From the NCBI GenBank assembly GCA_012934845.2, contig WNNJ02001076.1, positions 16,143 through 80,142 of the forward strand: a stretch of 64,000 bases of DNA, read 5' to 3'. This stretch comes from Pomphorhynchus laevis. Lineage: Eukaryota > Acanthocephala > Palaeacanthocephala > Echinorhynchida > Pomphorhynchidae. This document shows positions 30,858-41,494 of the stretch, piece after piece. The stretch's first letter is position 1. Each line of letters opens with the position of its first letter. A program made the position numbers and the translations under genes. Under the pieces are notes generated by a model. That model was not told the origin of the DNA, made no database searches, and saw nothing but the letters and a program-made list of their open reading frames with translations.

Positions 30858-31905
30858 TAGAATGTTAGAGCGAATTATACATGGTTATATGGTCAAGTTT
30901 TATAGTGAGAATAATGTAATAGCTTCTGAGCAACATGGTTTCCGTAAGGGTTATTCGACAGTTACTAATCTACTCGCAGCCCATCTTGATTGGTCAGCTA
31001 ATAAAGCCGTATCCATTGCTACTGACATTATATTCTTCGATTTCTCTAAGGCATTTGACAGAGTAGACCATAGATTCCTCCTAAATAACCTGGAGAAAAC
31101 TGGCATTCCATTTTTGCTTGTTAGATGGATTGCATCATTTTTAAGCAATCGTAGTTATAGTGTGCATGTAGATAATTTTTACTCTTCTTCGCGGCCATGT
31201 AATATAGGAGTGCCTCAAGGTTCAGTATTGGGTCCATTGTTATTTAGTGTCTACATCAACGATCTCCCGGAATTTATTGATTCTCGGATGCTTTTATATG
31301 CAGACGATTTGAAAATCTGGCGGGCAATTCGTTTACCCAATGATATAGTTAAACTGCAACGGGATATCGATGAAGTCGAAAATTGGGCTCTGCTCAATAG
31401 GTTGATTATAAATATATCAAAATGCAAACATTAACGTGTTTGTGGCGGAAATGCTCAATATTTAGCTAATTATAGCTTTCAAAGCAGTGATATAGAACGA
31501 GTGAGCAAATACAAGGACTTGGGAGTGTGGATAAACAGTGATTTGAGTACCGTCACACATACTGAACATGCTTATTCAAATGCTTTAAGAATAATCGGTC
31601 TACTTCGACGCACTTTCATTGCACTCAATCAATTTGCCCTACGTCCGCTAATCTTTGCTCATGTGTTGAGCCGTCTTCTATATGCTGCGCCGTGTGTGTA
31701 TCCCCAAAATTCAAAAGAACATATTAGTTCAGAGAGGGTACTTCATAGAGCTACCAAGCTAGCACCGCAACTGAAATTTTTGTCGTACCCTGATCGATTA
31801 AAAGCACTTAGACTTGAGACTGTCACGTGGACCCGCCGATACATCGACATGAGTATGGTCTGGCAAATTCTTAATGATTTGGATCATCCACTTCGGGAGC
31901 TGCTA
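30858..31905 (+). mobile_element. Family D-related LINE, 5'-truncated RT
   Basis: An RT frame at 30862-31434 has MLERIIHGYMVKFYSENNV, HGFRKGYSTVTNLL, DIIFFDFSKAFDRVDHRFLL, CNIGVPQGSVLGPLLFSVYIND and LLYADDLKIWRAI, ending ISKCKH at an in-frame stop. It resumes at 31501-31935 with KYKDLGVWINSDLS and the thumb. It is cut by the B2 element at about 31906. All catalytic residues of the RT are present, with essentially one stop. Confidence 0.88.
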
Positions 31906-32045
31906 CAACGAAGGAGCGGAAGCCAAAAGAGGTAGAGAAGTTTGGGACATGTAAAAGAAGGGAATTACGGGAACGCAGAGCACAATACATAGTACGAGAA
32001 TTGTCGAGAAAAGGAAGGTTAAGAAATGAAGGGGTATGAGAGGTT
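31906..32045 (-). mobile_element. Family B2 LINE, 3' side of a copy split by B1
   Basis: Minus strand gives the end-of-RT phrases FLNLPFLDNSRTMYCALRSRN-like and LLLHVPNFSTSFGFRS-like. The 3' hairpin is missing at the left junction. The element resumes at about 34032 beyond the B1 insertion, as shown by comparison with the uninterrupted B2 copy at 39950-39980. Confidence 0.75.
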
Positions 32046-34031
32046 AAAAAAAGGATTTATTTTAACGTGGCAAATGCGTGCCAGCGCACGCTTACATGAC
32101 CACAACAAAACAAGACTGTGAATCAGGTGTCGAGAAGGTGTGAACGAAGGATGTGTTTGAATGTGATAAAGGAGGAAGCGCGGCGGACGTCGAGAGGGAG
32201 TTGATTCCAGGCGAGTGAGGTGGCGACGAGGAAGGATCGGAGACCGTAGTTGTTGGAGTAATTAGGAACGTGGAGTAAGAGGATATGACAGGAACGAAGC
32301 GATAGCGAGGTGGGGCGAGTATCGTCTAAGAAAGGAAGGTTGATGAACGATGGGGAGCCGACAGCGATGAGACGAAAAGTAACGAGAAGAAGGCGGAGTT
32401 TGATGCGGATGTGGATGGTGGGCCAGGAGAGTTGGGCAAAATATGTGGATGTGTGGTCGAAGCGACGGAGACGAAAGAGTACTCGAACGGCGGTGTTGAT
32501 TATTCGTTGTAGGGGTAGGATGATGGATTTTGGAGAATTGGCGAAAAGGCTAAGGCAGTAATCGATTTTAGGGAAAAGAAGCGATGAAAGAAGAGACATA
32601 CAAGAACGGAAGTCAATAAGGGGGCGGATACGGCGGATGTCACGGAGAATTAAGTTAGATGAGCGGACCTTGTCACGGACGAAGGGTTTAAGGGAAAGGT
32701 GATCATCGAAATGGAAGCCTAAGAAAGTGAGATTGTGCACTATGGGGATGATCGATGAGGCAAAATATACATTGGGAGAGATATGTTTGGTTTACGGGGG
32801 AGGATCCACATTATTTTGGACTTTTCGGGGTTTAGAACGAGATGGAGATTGGAGAGACGTTTGTAGATAGAAGAAAGACAGTTGGAGGCAGAAATGACGA
32901 TATCGTGTATGCGATATGCGGGTGCATAAGCATAGATAAGAATGTCATCGGCGTATTGCATGACCTTAAAGGAGTAAGGTTTGATAAACGGAGATAGATC
33001 GCCAAGCAGAAGAGAGAAATGCAGGGGACCTAGGACTGAACCTTGTAAGACTCCGCAAAAATAGGGATGGGATGGGAGGATGATGAATTATTACAGACGC
33101 GAAAGGAAGGGTCTGATAGATATGAGGCGAACCATGCTACGGAGGAGGAAGAAAAGCCGTAATCATAACGAAGGCGAGAAAGGAGGACGGAGTGGTCGAC
33201 AATGTCGAATGCGGACGAGAGTTCGAGGGAGATGAGAACACTATATAGAGCCTTGTCTCGAGAAATGAGTAAGTCGTTGTACACTTTTATGCATGCGATT
33301 TCTGTCGAGTGATTAGAGCGGAAAGCGGATTGGAAAGGAGGGTACATATTGGATGAGGAGAGATAAGCGTTGATTTGTATTAAGATGAGGCGTTCTAAGA
33401 GCTTAGAAAGAGTAGGGAGTAGTGAAATGGGGCGATAGCTAGAAGGAAGGGAGGGGTCGAGCGATTGTTTCTTAAGGAAAGGACGAACGATTGCGGATTT
33501 CCAGTGTGAAGGGAAGATACGACTGCGGATGGACTAGTTAAACAAGGTTGTGAGAAATGGGGATATCGATGAGCATATAGATTTTAATATGTGAGTAGGC
33601 AGGGGATCGGCAGGTGAGGTTTTGTTGGGCAAGGACATGAGGACAGATGATACTTCTGTAGGTGAGACAGGGAGAAGATGAAAGAGTTTCGGAAGGATGA
33701 GAGTAGACTGGGCAGAGTGGGATAGGATGAAGACCGGGGTAAGAGAGCAACGTTGATACTTTAGTCTGGAGAAATGACGAATAATCATTGGCATTGATGT
33801 TGCACGGCGAAGAGGAGCGAGCAAGGATTGAGTTAAAAGTATGCCAGAGAGTCTTAGAGTTGAATGAAGTGTTGATTTTATGCTGCTAGAAGGAGTTGCA
33901 TTTGGTACGTAGTAGGTTGAGATGAGACAGGCGAAGAGCAAGATAGGAATCACGGAAAGTCGGAGTGATCGAGCGGAAATCACGTTTGAGAGAGCGGTGA
34001 TAGACTCGAAAAGCATGGCGGAGTCGACGCT
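32046..34031 (-). mobile_element. Family B1 LINE, 5'-truncated, inserted in B2, with snap-back 5' end
   Basis: The 3' end (T-run, CACGTTAAAATAAATCC, hairpin GCGTGC-GCTG-GCACGC) is at 32046-32100. Minus-strand RT frames run at 32740-32123, 32961-32740 and 33347-33030, with KVMQYADDILIYAYAP-type YADD and LELSSAFDIVDHSVL. The linker ends at 34031. At the 5' edge, catggcggag and its complement ctccgccatg flank tcgacg at 34012-34037. Other B1 copies show that the outer arm is not family sequence. The flanks gaggtt (32040-32045) and gaagtt (34039-34044) give a target duplication of about 6 bp. Confidence 0.9.
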
Positions 34032-34740
34032 CCGCCATGAAGTTATAAGGCGAAAAGCAATGATAAGAAGACGAATTTGAACACGACAATAAATGGTAGG
34101 CCAATCGATAGAAACAAGATGGTGGGATGTATGATCAAAACGACGAAGACGGAGGAGAACTCGGACGGCTGCGTTTATGATGCGTTGTAAAGAAAGAAGA
34201 GTGAATTTAGGTGAGTTGGAACATAGACTTAGGCAGTAATCAAGTCTTGATAAAATAAGATAAGTTATAAGAGTTATACATGAAGGGAAATCGATCAATC
34301 TACGAATTTGACGGAAACTGCGGAGAATCAAGGTAGATGAGCGTACTTTATCTCTAACGAAAGGTTTAAGTGATAGTCTGTTGTCGAAATGGAAGCCTAG
34401 GAAACGAGATTGTCAACGTTAGGAAGAATTGTAGAATTTAATGATACGGAGGAAAGTTCTAAGCCGAAACGTCGAGGTAGGATCTACATAATTTTGGATT
34501 TATCAGGATTCAGAGAAAGGCGAAGAAAAGAATGATGATTGGAAATTGAGACAAGACAGTCGGAAGCAAAAACACTAATATCGTGAATACGATAAACAGG
34601 TGCATGAGCATAGATGATAATGTCATCAGCATATTACATAAGCTGGAAGTTAAATTTATGAGAAATCGAAGATAAATCACCGAGAAGAAGAGAGAAAAGC
34701 ATAGGGTCTAATACTGAGCCATGTGGAACACCGGACGGGA
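34032..34740 (-). mobile_element. Family B2 LINE, 5' side of a copy split by B1
   Basis: Minus strand: RSFRQIRRLIDFPSCITLITY, SRLDYCLSLCSNSPKFTLLSL, LLRLRRFDHTSHHLVSIDWPT, and before these KIM-like and YADD region remnants to 34740 (the bases for GVPHGS-type sequence near 34720). The 5' end stops at about 34740. The copy matches the B2 element at 39636-40496 almost base for base over the shared part. Confidence 0.85.
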
Positions 34741-34744
34741 TGGT

Positions 34745-35540
34745 CGATTATATTGTTAAAGGTTTTATAAAACGTCAATGACAAGCAGGTTTTACAGGAT
34801 AAGTTAAAAATTCTACATTAATGGACTTGTACATATTTTAAAGTGTATGCATATGAGGTTTGGAATTAACAATTTGGCTACATAGTATGCTTTAGGCCAC
34901 GAGTCTATTTTGTGATGTAACAGTGTTAAAGATTTAGGTGAATTAATTAATGATAATTTCAAATCTTAATTAAACACATATCGCATATGCATCTCGATTG
35001 AGGCATTTGTGCTATGTTGTGAAGAGCACTTATCTTCTTTAACTCTTGGATATCGTGCTCATTTATTAAGAGCCTTCATTAGGCCATTAATAGAGTATGC
35101 AGCATCATCAACTTTTCCGTGTACACGCAAGAATCTTAAAGATTTGAAACGATTCGTCTAGGTTTTATGAAATTGTGCTGAAAATTGAGGGACTTTAATT
35201 TAGACCCCATAAGAAACAGATTGATGGATCTGAATTTGATAGCAATGCATAATATTTTGAAAAGAAACGATTAATTTCCACTTGAGTGCGTATCGATAAA
35301 TGATAAGTTGTGCGGTCGGAGTAATTCGTAATGTTTAAAAATATTAGATCACGGGAAGTGTCAGCGTAATTTCCGAATTTCACATCGAGCTCTCAATATA
35401 TGTATGAGCTTCAAGATTCTACAGTCACTGCTGACAATAGTAAGTAGTTAAAATCGATGGTTACGCAGTGGGTAAAGTCGCAAAAATATGCCTAAACGGC
35501 GCGTGGACTATCCCTGTATTTGATTTGACTCCGTAACTTG
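34745..35540 (+). mobile_element. Family D-related LINE fossil, thumb and C-terminal region
   Basis: Plus-strand pieces in different frames read LGYRAHLLRAFIRPLIEYAAS, TFPCTRKNLKDLKRF, LRDFNLDPIRNRLMDLNLIAM and FRISHRALNICMS, matching the thumb and the closing RLSHRAVNLWN-type block of family D. Many frame breaks; old. It overlaps in content with 30858-31905, so it is a separate copy. Confidence 0.65.
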
Positions 35541-36150
35541 TGTATGAGTGAGCAAAACATTTTTAGTTTAAGCTCTGTATATTAATTATAATTTTTCAAG
35601 AAATAGAAAATTAGAAAATAAATAAAAGAAAATTACAATAATTGTGATAAGTTGATAAGTAAGTTTGAAAGTTTGAAAGATTTTTAATGTGGCAAATGCA
35701 CACAGACTGTGTGCTTACAAGCCCACAAAAGTGAAAGAAATTAAAAAAGTTAATTTTTTAGTAGCATCGATTTTAGTTCCTTTTTAAAAAATTGGAGTGA
35801 GGATGATGATCGCAGATGATCAGGTAAGGAATTCCAAAGGAAAGACGTAGCGATATGTAGGGATCGACGGCCGAAGTTGGTTGAGTGAAGAGGTAGGTGT
35901 AGCAGAAGAGAATCACAGGAACGTAGGTGAGTAGAAAGATAGCGAGATTCACTTAGAGTTGGCAGATAGAGATAAGAAGGAGAATTACAATGGAGAAAGC
36001 GATGAGTTGGACAAAGCAGACGAAAACGAATGCGATGTTCAATACTTAGCCATCCAAGTTTTGATAAATATGAAGATATATGATCGAATTTACGAAGTCG
36101 AAAAAGAATGCACACAGCAGTGTTAATGAGGCGCTGGAGAGGTTTAAGGG

Positions 36151-36222
36151 ATAATTACAAATTTATTTAATGTGGCAAATGCGTACAAGCTGTACGCTTG
36201 CAAGTCCACAAACAAAAATGAA
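36151..36222 (-). mobile_element. Very short family B4 3' end in B3
   Basis: About 70 bp: AT-rich tail, catttgccacatt complement, the hairpin GCGTACA-GCT-TGTACGC and ggacttgcaa. It matches the 3' end of the B4 copy at 25335-25690 and interrupts the B3 thumb region between INTAVC-type and RIDYC-type blocks. Confidence 0.8.
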
Positions 36223-37839
36223 AAAGGATGAGAATACAGTAATCAATACGTGGGAAAAGAAGGGAGGAGATAAGAGATTTACAAGAACTAAAATCTAGAG
36301 AATTTTTGACATGACGAATATCACGGAGCAGAACATTTGAAGATCTAATTTTATTACGAATGAAGGGATCGAGATGCAGGTTATTGTCGAAGTGAATACC
36401 TAGAAATACTAGTTTATCTACAGCAGGAATAATTGTGGCTGAAGATACAGAGAAGGAGGAAAAACAGAAACAGTGGAGGGTAAAATCCTATAACACTTTA
36501 GATTTGGTAGGATTTAGGGACATGCGCAAAGAAATTAGATGTTCTGATAGAGCACGAAGACAATTAGATGCGGATACGAAAAGTTGGCTTTGGGAATGAG
36601 GAGACGAATGAGAATAAAGAAGTATGTCATCAGCGTACTGCATTACCCTGAAGCAGAATTTACTAGTTATACAAGATAAATCTCCAAGAAGAAGCGTAAA
36701 TAGAATAGGGCCAAGTACAGAACCTTGAGGTACACCACAAGAGAGAAGATAGAGGAGAACACATTGAATTAGAATGGACGGAAAATGATCGATCGGAGAG
36801 ATACGAAGAGAACCAAGCCAAGGTGGACGAAGAGAAACCATAGTGATAGCGAAGACGAAAAAGAAGGATTTCGTGATCGACAATGTCGAATGCAGATGAA
36901 ATATCGAGCGATATTACCACACTACACAGTCTTTTGTCACGAGCGGAGAGAATATCATAAAATACTTTATGACATGCTAGTTCGGTGAAATGATTGGAGC
37001 GGAAAGCCGATTGAAAAGAAGGGTAGATATGCTATGAAGATAGATACTTGTTTATCTGATCTAAGACAAGGTGTTCAAGAATTTTAGATAAGGTTGGTAG
37101 AATTGATATTGGGCGATAAGATGAAGGAAGAGAGGGGTCAAGAGAGAACTTTTTAAGTAAAGGACGAAAAATGGACGTTTCCAAAAGAACAGGAAATATT
37201 CCATTCACGATTGGCGAGATAAAGAGGCTGGTAAGGAAAGATGTGAAGTCTGTTGACAACAATTTGAGAATTCGAATAGGGATGGGATCGGCAGGAGAGG
37301 ACTTACAAGTTAACGAAATAAGAAGGCACGATACCTCATCTTCAGATACCGCAAGTAGATAAAAGAGCTCAGGGATACGAACAGACTAGATACAATAAGT
37401 TTTGTGGAAGGACAATGATCGAATCGATTAGATAAACAGTTTTTGAAATTAGGTAATCGGAGAATTGAGAAGGATCAAGAGTGGAGGTGACAGAGGAACG
37501 AGAAAGTAGAGAATTAAGAGTTTTCCATTTAGTTCGAGAGTCATTAGCGGAAGCCTGTTTGTTTCGCCAAAAACTATGTGCCTTAGAACGCAGAAGTTGC
37601 CTATGCGAACGACGAAGAGCAAAGAATTGGTTACGATAAAAGGATGAGTCAAGTTCTGAAGATAGTCTGAGATAACGATGATAAGTTCTGAAAGAACGAC
37701 GCAGGAGGCGTTTTGAAGTCACACACTCAGAGTCGAACCATGTTGCAAGATTTTGCCGTGATTGAACAAAAGTTTTAAGAGGAAGAATTTCATCGAGGAT
37801 AGAGCAAAATACATTGTCAAAATACATTGTCATAAGTAA

Positions 37840-37968
37840 TAATAATACAAATTTATTTAATGTGGCAAATGCATACAAGCTGTACGCTTACAAGTCCACA
37901 AACAAAAATGAAAAGTCAAGCAGATAAATTGTGTAAATGGAATCAGATTTGTCGTTTAAAGTAATTAG
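37840..37968 (-). mobile_element. Short family B4 3' end in B3 linker
   Basis: About 125 bp matching B4: tail of ATT repeats, hairpin region (atgcatacaagctgtacgc, one mismatch), then cacaaacaaaaatg and the last RT codons. It lies between the B3 endonuclease and linker. Confidence 0.8.
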
Positions 37969-39275
37969 GGTATTAGTAGATAGAAGAAGGATACATTAAC
38001 GGAGAGCGGTTAATATGCGAGCGATGAAGGGAAAATACGAGGAATTTCCAAGAACGACATGAGATAATTTTCGCAGGAACATTTATTTTTAACAAAGGGA
38101 GAGAACATGTAACAAGGAAGTGGTCGGATAGAGTAGGATCAGATATGCACAATGAAGAAGACAAGGCAAGACGCGAAGGTAGGGCAACAATATCGAGGGT
38201 ACCGCCAAGAATATGGGTAGCAGAAGCATAATGAGAAGACATGATTTGAAAATCATGATCGTTAAATGTAGAAATCGTCTTTTGGGCATTGGAATCATGA
38301 GGACGGTCTAAGCGAACATTTATATCACCTAGTACAACTCAAGGTAAATCGGAGAGAAAGATGAAAGAAAGTAAGTTTGACAGTTCACAGAAAAAAAGAG
38401 TCAGACGGATGACATGATCCAGGCCGATAGAATAAGTAGATATTGAGAAACAACGAGCCGGCTTTTACACGGAACCCAAGTAGTTCGAAAGTGAGAGGAA
38501 CAAATGGCGACGGTAATGATTGCAACGAAGACAAATTGTGAGAGAAAGCTATAAGACCATCGTGGTTAATTAGTTGATTTGAACTAATAGGTTGTTGACG
38601 AGCCTTATCGACCACAGAGAGATTTAAAGAGCGGAGGCGTATAAGAGAGTAATCATTCTAATTAACGTGCCAAGATTCGGTTAAACACAAAACATCCAAA
38701 GATGTTTGAAGAAAAAGATCATATACTGAATCAACCTTGTTTCTAAGAGATCGGTTATTTAAAACGGCTAATTTCCAAGAAGATTTGGGGAGCAGCGGAG
38801 TAGAATCAATTAGAGGATACCCCGGATGATTTACTTGAAGTTTTGCTGGAGAATTTACATTTAAATCATTTTCAATCGTTGGTCATATATTGGCTGGGTT
38901 AGAAAGATTGTTGTTGCCTGTAGACGAAACTTCGACGAGTACTGGTAAGCTCTCATTTACTGCGTGGGCTTCCCTACTTGATGAAACCACTATCTTATGC
39001 CCTCTAATAAAATATCGCTTACTTGGGTCTGACTTTTTTCGTTCGGATAATTTTTTCCGTAAAATAAAATTCTTTCCGTAAGTAAAATAAATGTTATGTC
39101 ACTAATTTAACGTGGGTTCTGCATTTTGGATTGCAGTTTTGCAGTTGCATCTTATGCAATTCGAGTTGGCTCATACTAGCGAAATTAGGTTCGCCTCAGT
39201 ACCTAAATACCTGATGTTGAAACAACAAATGGTATAAAATTGCTATTTTCGATCATGTAATGATACAGAAGTAAT

Positions 39276-39635
39276 AAAAAAGGATTTATTTTTTTACGTG
39301 GCAAATGCGTGCCGGTGTACACTTACATGACCACAACAAAATAAATAAAAATCTAAATCATGTGTCGAGAAGGTCGGAACGAATGAGATATTTGAATGTG
39401 ATAAAGGAGAGAGAGCAGCGGACGTCGAGGGGGCTGATTCCAGGCGAGTGGGCCGGTGATGAGGAAAGATCGGATACCGTAGTTAGAGTAGTTGGGAAAG
39501 TCGGGTAAGAGGAAATGACGGAAACGCAGCGATAGAGAGGTGAGGCGAGTGGCGTCTAAGAAAGAGAGATTGATGAACGATGGGAATCCGACAGCGATGA
39601 AACGAAAAGTGACGAGAAGGCGGAGTTTGAGGCAG
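39276..39635 (-). mobile_element. Family B1 LINE 3' side, split by B2
   Basis: Minus strand: SLRFRHFLLPDFPNYSNYGI, ITGPLAWNQ and the 3' end with a decayed hairpin (GTGTACACC against GGCACGC) and T-rich tail at 39276-39300. The element continues at 40497. Confidence 0.82.
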
Positions 39636-40496
39636 ATAATATAATATAATAATAATTTATTTAACGTCACAAATGCGTGAAAAATGCACGCTTAAATGAC
39701 CACTAACAAAAAAGAACAGGAAAAGTCACAGATAATTAGTTAATTGTTAAAATGGAATTGGATTTGGCGTTTGAAGCACAGCATATATGTTGATTGGCGG
39801 ATATGAATATGCAGTTGATTCCACAAGAAAGGAGCAGCCACAAGGAAGGAGCGGAAGCCAAAAGATGTAGAGTAGTTTGGGACATGCAAAAGAAGGGAAT
39901 TACGGGAACGCAGAGCACAATACACAGTACGAGAATTGTCGAGAAAAGGAAGGTTGAGAAATGAAGGGGTATGAGAAGTTATAAGGCGAAAAGCAATGAT
40001 AAGAAGACGAATTTGAACACGACAATAAATGGTAGGCCAATCGATAGAAACAAGATGGTGGGATGTATGATCAAAACGACGAAGACGGAGGAGAACTCAG
40101 ACGGCTGCGTTTATGATGCGTTGTAAATAAAGAAGAGTGAATTTAGGTGAGTTGGAACATAGACTTAGGCAGTAATCAAGTCTTGATAAAATAAGATAAG
40201 TTATAAGAGTTATACATGAAGGGAAATCGATCAATCTACGAATTTGACGGAGACTGCGGAGAATCAAGGTAGATGAGCGTACTTTATCTCTAACGAAAGG
40301 TTTAAGTGATAGTTTGTTGTCGAAATGGAAGCCTAGGAAACGAGATTGTCAACGGTAGGAAGAATTGTAGAATTTAATGATACGGAGGAAGGTTCTAAGC
40401 CGAAGCGTCGAGGTAGGATCCACATTATTTTAGATTTATCAGTATTCAGAGAAAGGTGTAGGGAAGAAAGATGATTGGAAATTGAGACAAGACAGC
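39636..40496 (-). mobile_element. Family B2 LINE, 5'-truncated, inserted in B1
   Basis: The ATT-rich tail and 3' end (hairpin GCGTGCATTTTTCACGC) are at 39640-39690. Minus-strand RT residues include LRSRNSLLLHVPNYSTSFGFR, LVAAPFLWNQLHIHIRQS and, further up, LSLNTDKSKIMWILPRRFGLE. The flanks gaggcagat and aaacagatg suggest a target duplication of cagat (5 bp). This is the reverse nesting of 31906-34740, where B1 sits in B2. Confidence 0.85.
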
Positions 40497-40760
40497 TGGA
40501 AACAGATGTGGATGGTGGACCAAGCGAGTTGGGCAAGATGTGTAAATATGTGGTCGAAGCGACGGAAACGTAGGAGCATTTGAACGGCGAAGCTGATGAT
40601 GCATTGTAGGGGGTAAGGTGATGGATTTTGGAGAATGAGCGAAAAGTCCGAGGCAGTAATCGATTTTAGAGAAGATCAGCGATGAAATAAGAGAAATACA
40701 AGAACGGAAGTCGATAAGGGGGCGGATACGGCGAATGTCACGGGAAATTATCTCTGCGAT
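40497..40760 (-). mobile_element. Family B1 LINE, 5' side of the copy split by B2
   Basis: Minus strand: EIISRDIRRIRPLIDFRSC, SKIDYCLGLFAHSPKSITLPP and MHHQLRRSNA. It joins in sequence to the segment at 39276-39635 once the B2 insertion is set aside. The 5' end is near 40755. Confidence 0.82.
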
Positions 40761-41110
40761 GCTATTTACCATTTCTGAGACCAATGTAGTTGTTGATTTG
40801 ATAAGACAATATGGCCTTATAAATTGTAATCGGTAAAGAAATAATATGACGCGTTTGTATGCATAATTGATAATGAATCGGGAACTGCATCTTTATTGTT
40901 GACTTATTGATTAAGGATACGATTTTATCATTTGAAAATAGTGTGTTTAGTAGATAATTCGACAATAGAAAACTATAAACGTTAAATTCCAAAATAAGCG
41001 ACGTGATTGTAATAATATTTTTTATTTCTCTCAAATCCAAGGTGTCATTATAATTACGAACACAATGCATTAGGGCTGGATAAGCACAGATTGAGTAGAC
41101 TTATAGTTTC
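40761..41110. other. AT-rich stretch, not assigned
   Basis: A 102-codon minus-strand frame (41070-40762) is open but has no family signature and a composition typical of AT-rich noise. No other feature is seen. Confidence 0.4.
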
Positions 41111-41494
41111 CTCCAAATCTAGTAAAATCCCTTAAGTGCTAGATCAGATGAAAATCGTTAATAAAATCAAAAAAGAGAGTTGTGCCAAGCACCGTCGTAT
41201 TTCACTGACTTCTACTCCTTCAAAAATTCTGGAACGACTCATACTCCGTGAGCCGAGATATTGTCTCAGAAAGACATGGTTTCCAGCGTGGATGATCAAC
41301 AAACTTATAATCACGTATTTAGTCATCATCATTGTTTTATAATCTCGATAAGAAAACCCAAATGACATGTTATTTATTAGTTTTCCACGTGCCTTTGACA
41401 CTGTTAACTATAATATACAATTGTGTAAGCTGATTAGGTATGAATGTGATGCATTGTTCATAAATTGGATCTGTAGTTATTTGACCTCCTTTCA
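41111..41494 (+). mobile_element. Family D-related RT fossil, 5' side (split by B1)
   Basis: Plus strand: KHRRISLTSTPSKILERLIL, then in another frame FISFPRAFDTVNYNIQL (palm block) and LFINWICSYLTSFHTVF. It is cut at about 41494 by a B1 copy and resumes at about 43585. Decayed. Confidence 0.7.

Larger units (their letters stand above)
35680..39085 (-). mobile_element. Family B3 LINE, long copy with two short B4 insertions
   Basis: Minus strand, in order: ORF1 end (KKLSERKKSDPSKRYFIRGHK, 39080-38890), endonuclease (38880-37973; SLRNKVDSVYDLFLQTS, HDFQIM-type, THILGGTLDIVA, DPTLSDHFLV), linker (37878-37369; WFDSECVTSKRLLRRSF), RT (37262-36488; SSYRPISILPTLSKILEHLV, DISSAFDIVDHEIL, CTSRFCTWPYSI region, RVMQYADDILLYSH) and C-terminus (36115-35750). 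The 3' hairpin is GCACACA-GTC-TGTGTGC at about 35700. B4 3' ends split it at 36151-36222 and 37840-37968. Frame breaks number about six. Confidence 0.87.

Noticed and set aside
32310-32561. Plus-strand basic frame rich in Arg/Met (also at 46063-46314)
   Set aside because: It is the antisense shadow of the family B RT C-terminus, repeated wherever that LINE occurs.
40762-41070. 102-codon minus-strand frame as a gene
   Set aside because: Composition is that of AT-rich noise and it has no motif; it lies between LINE fragments.
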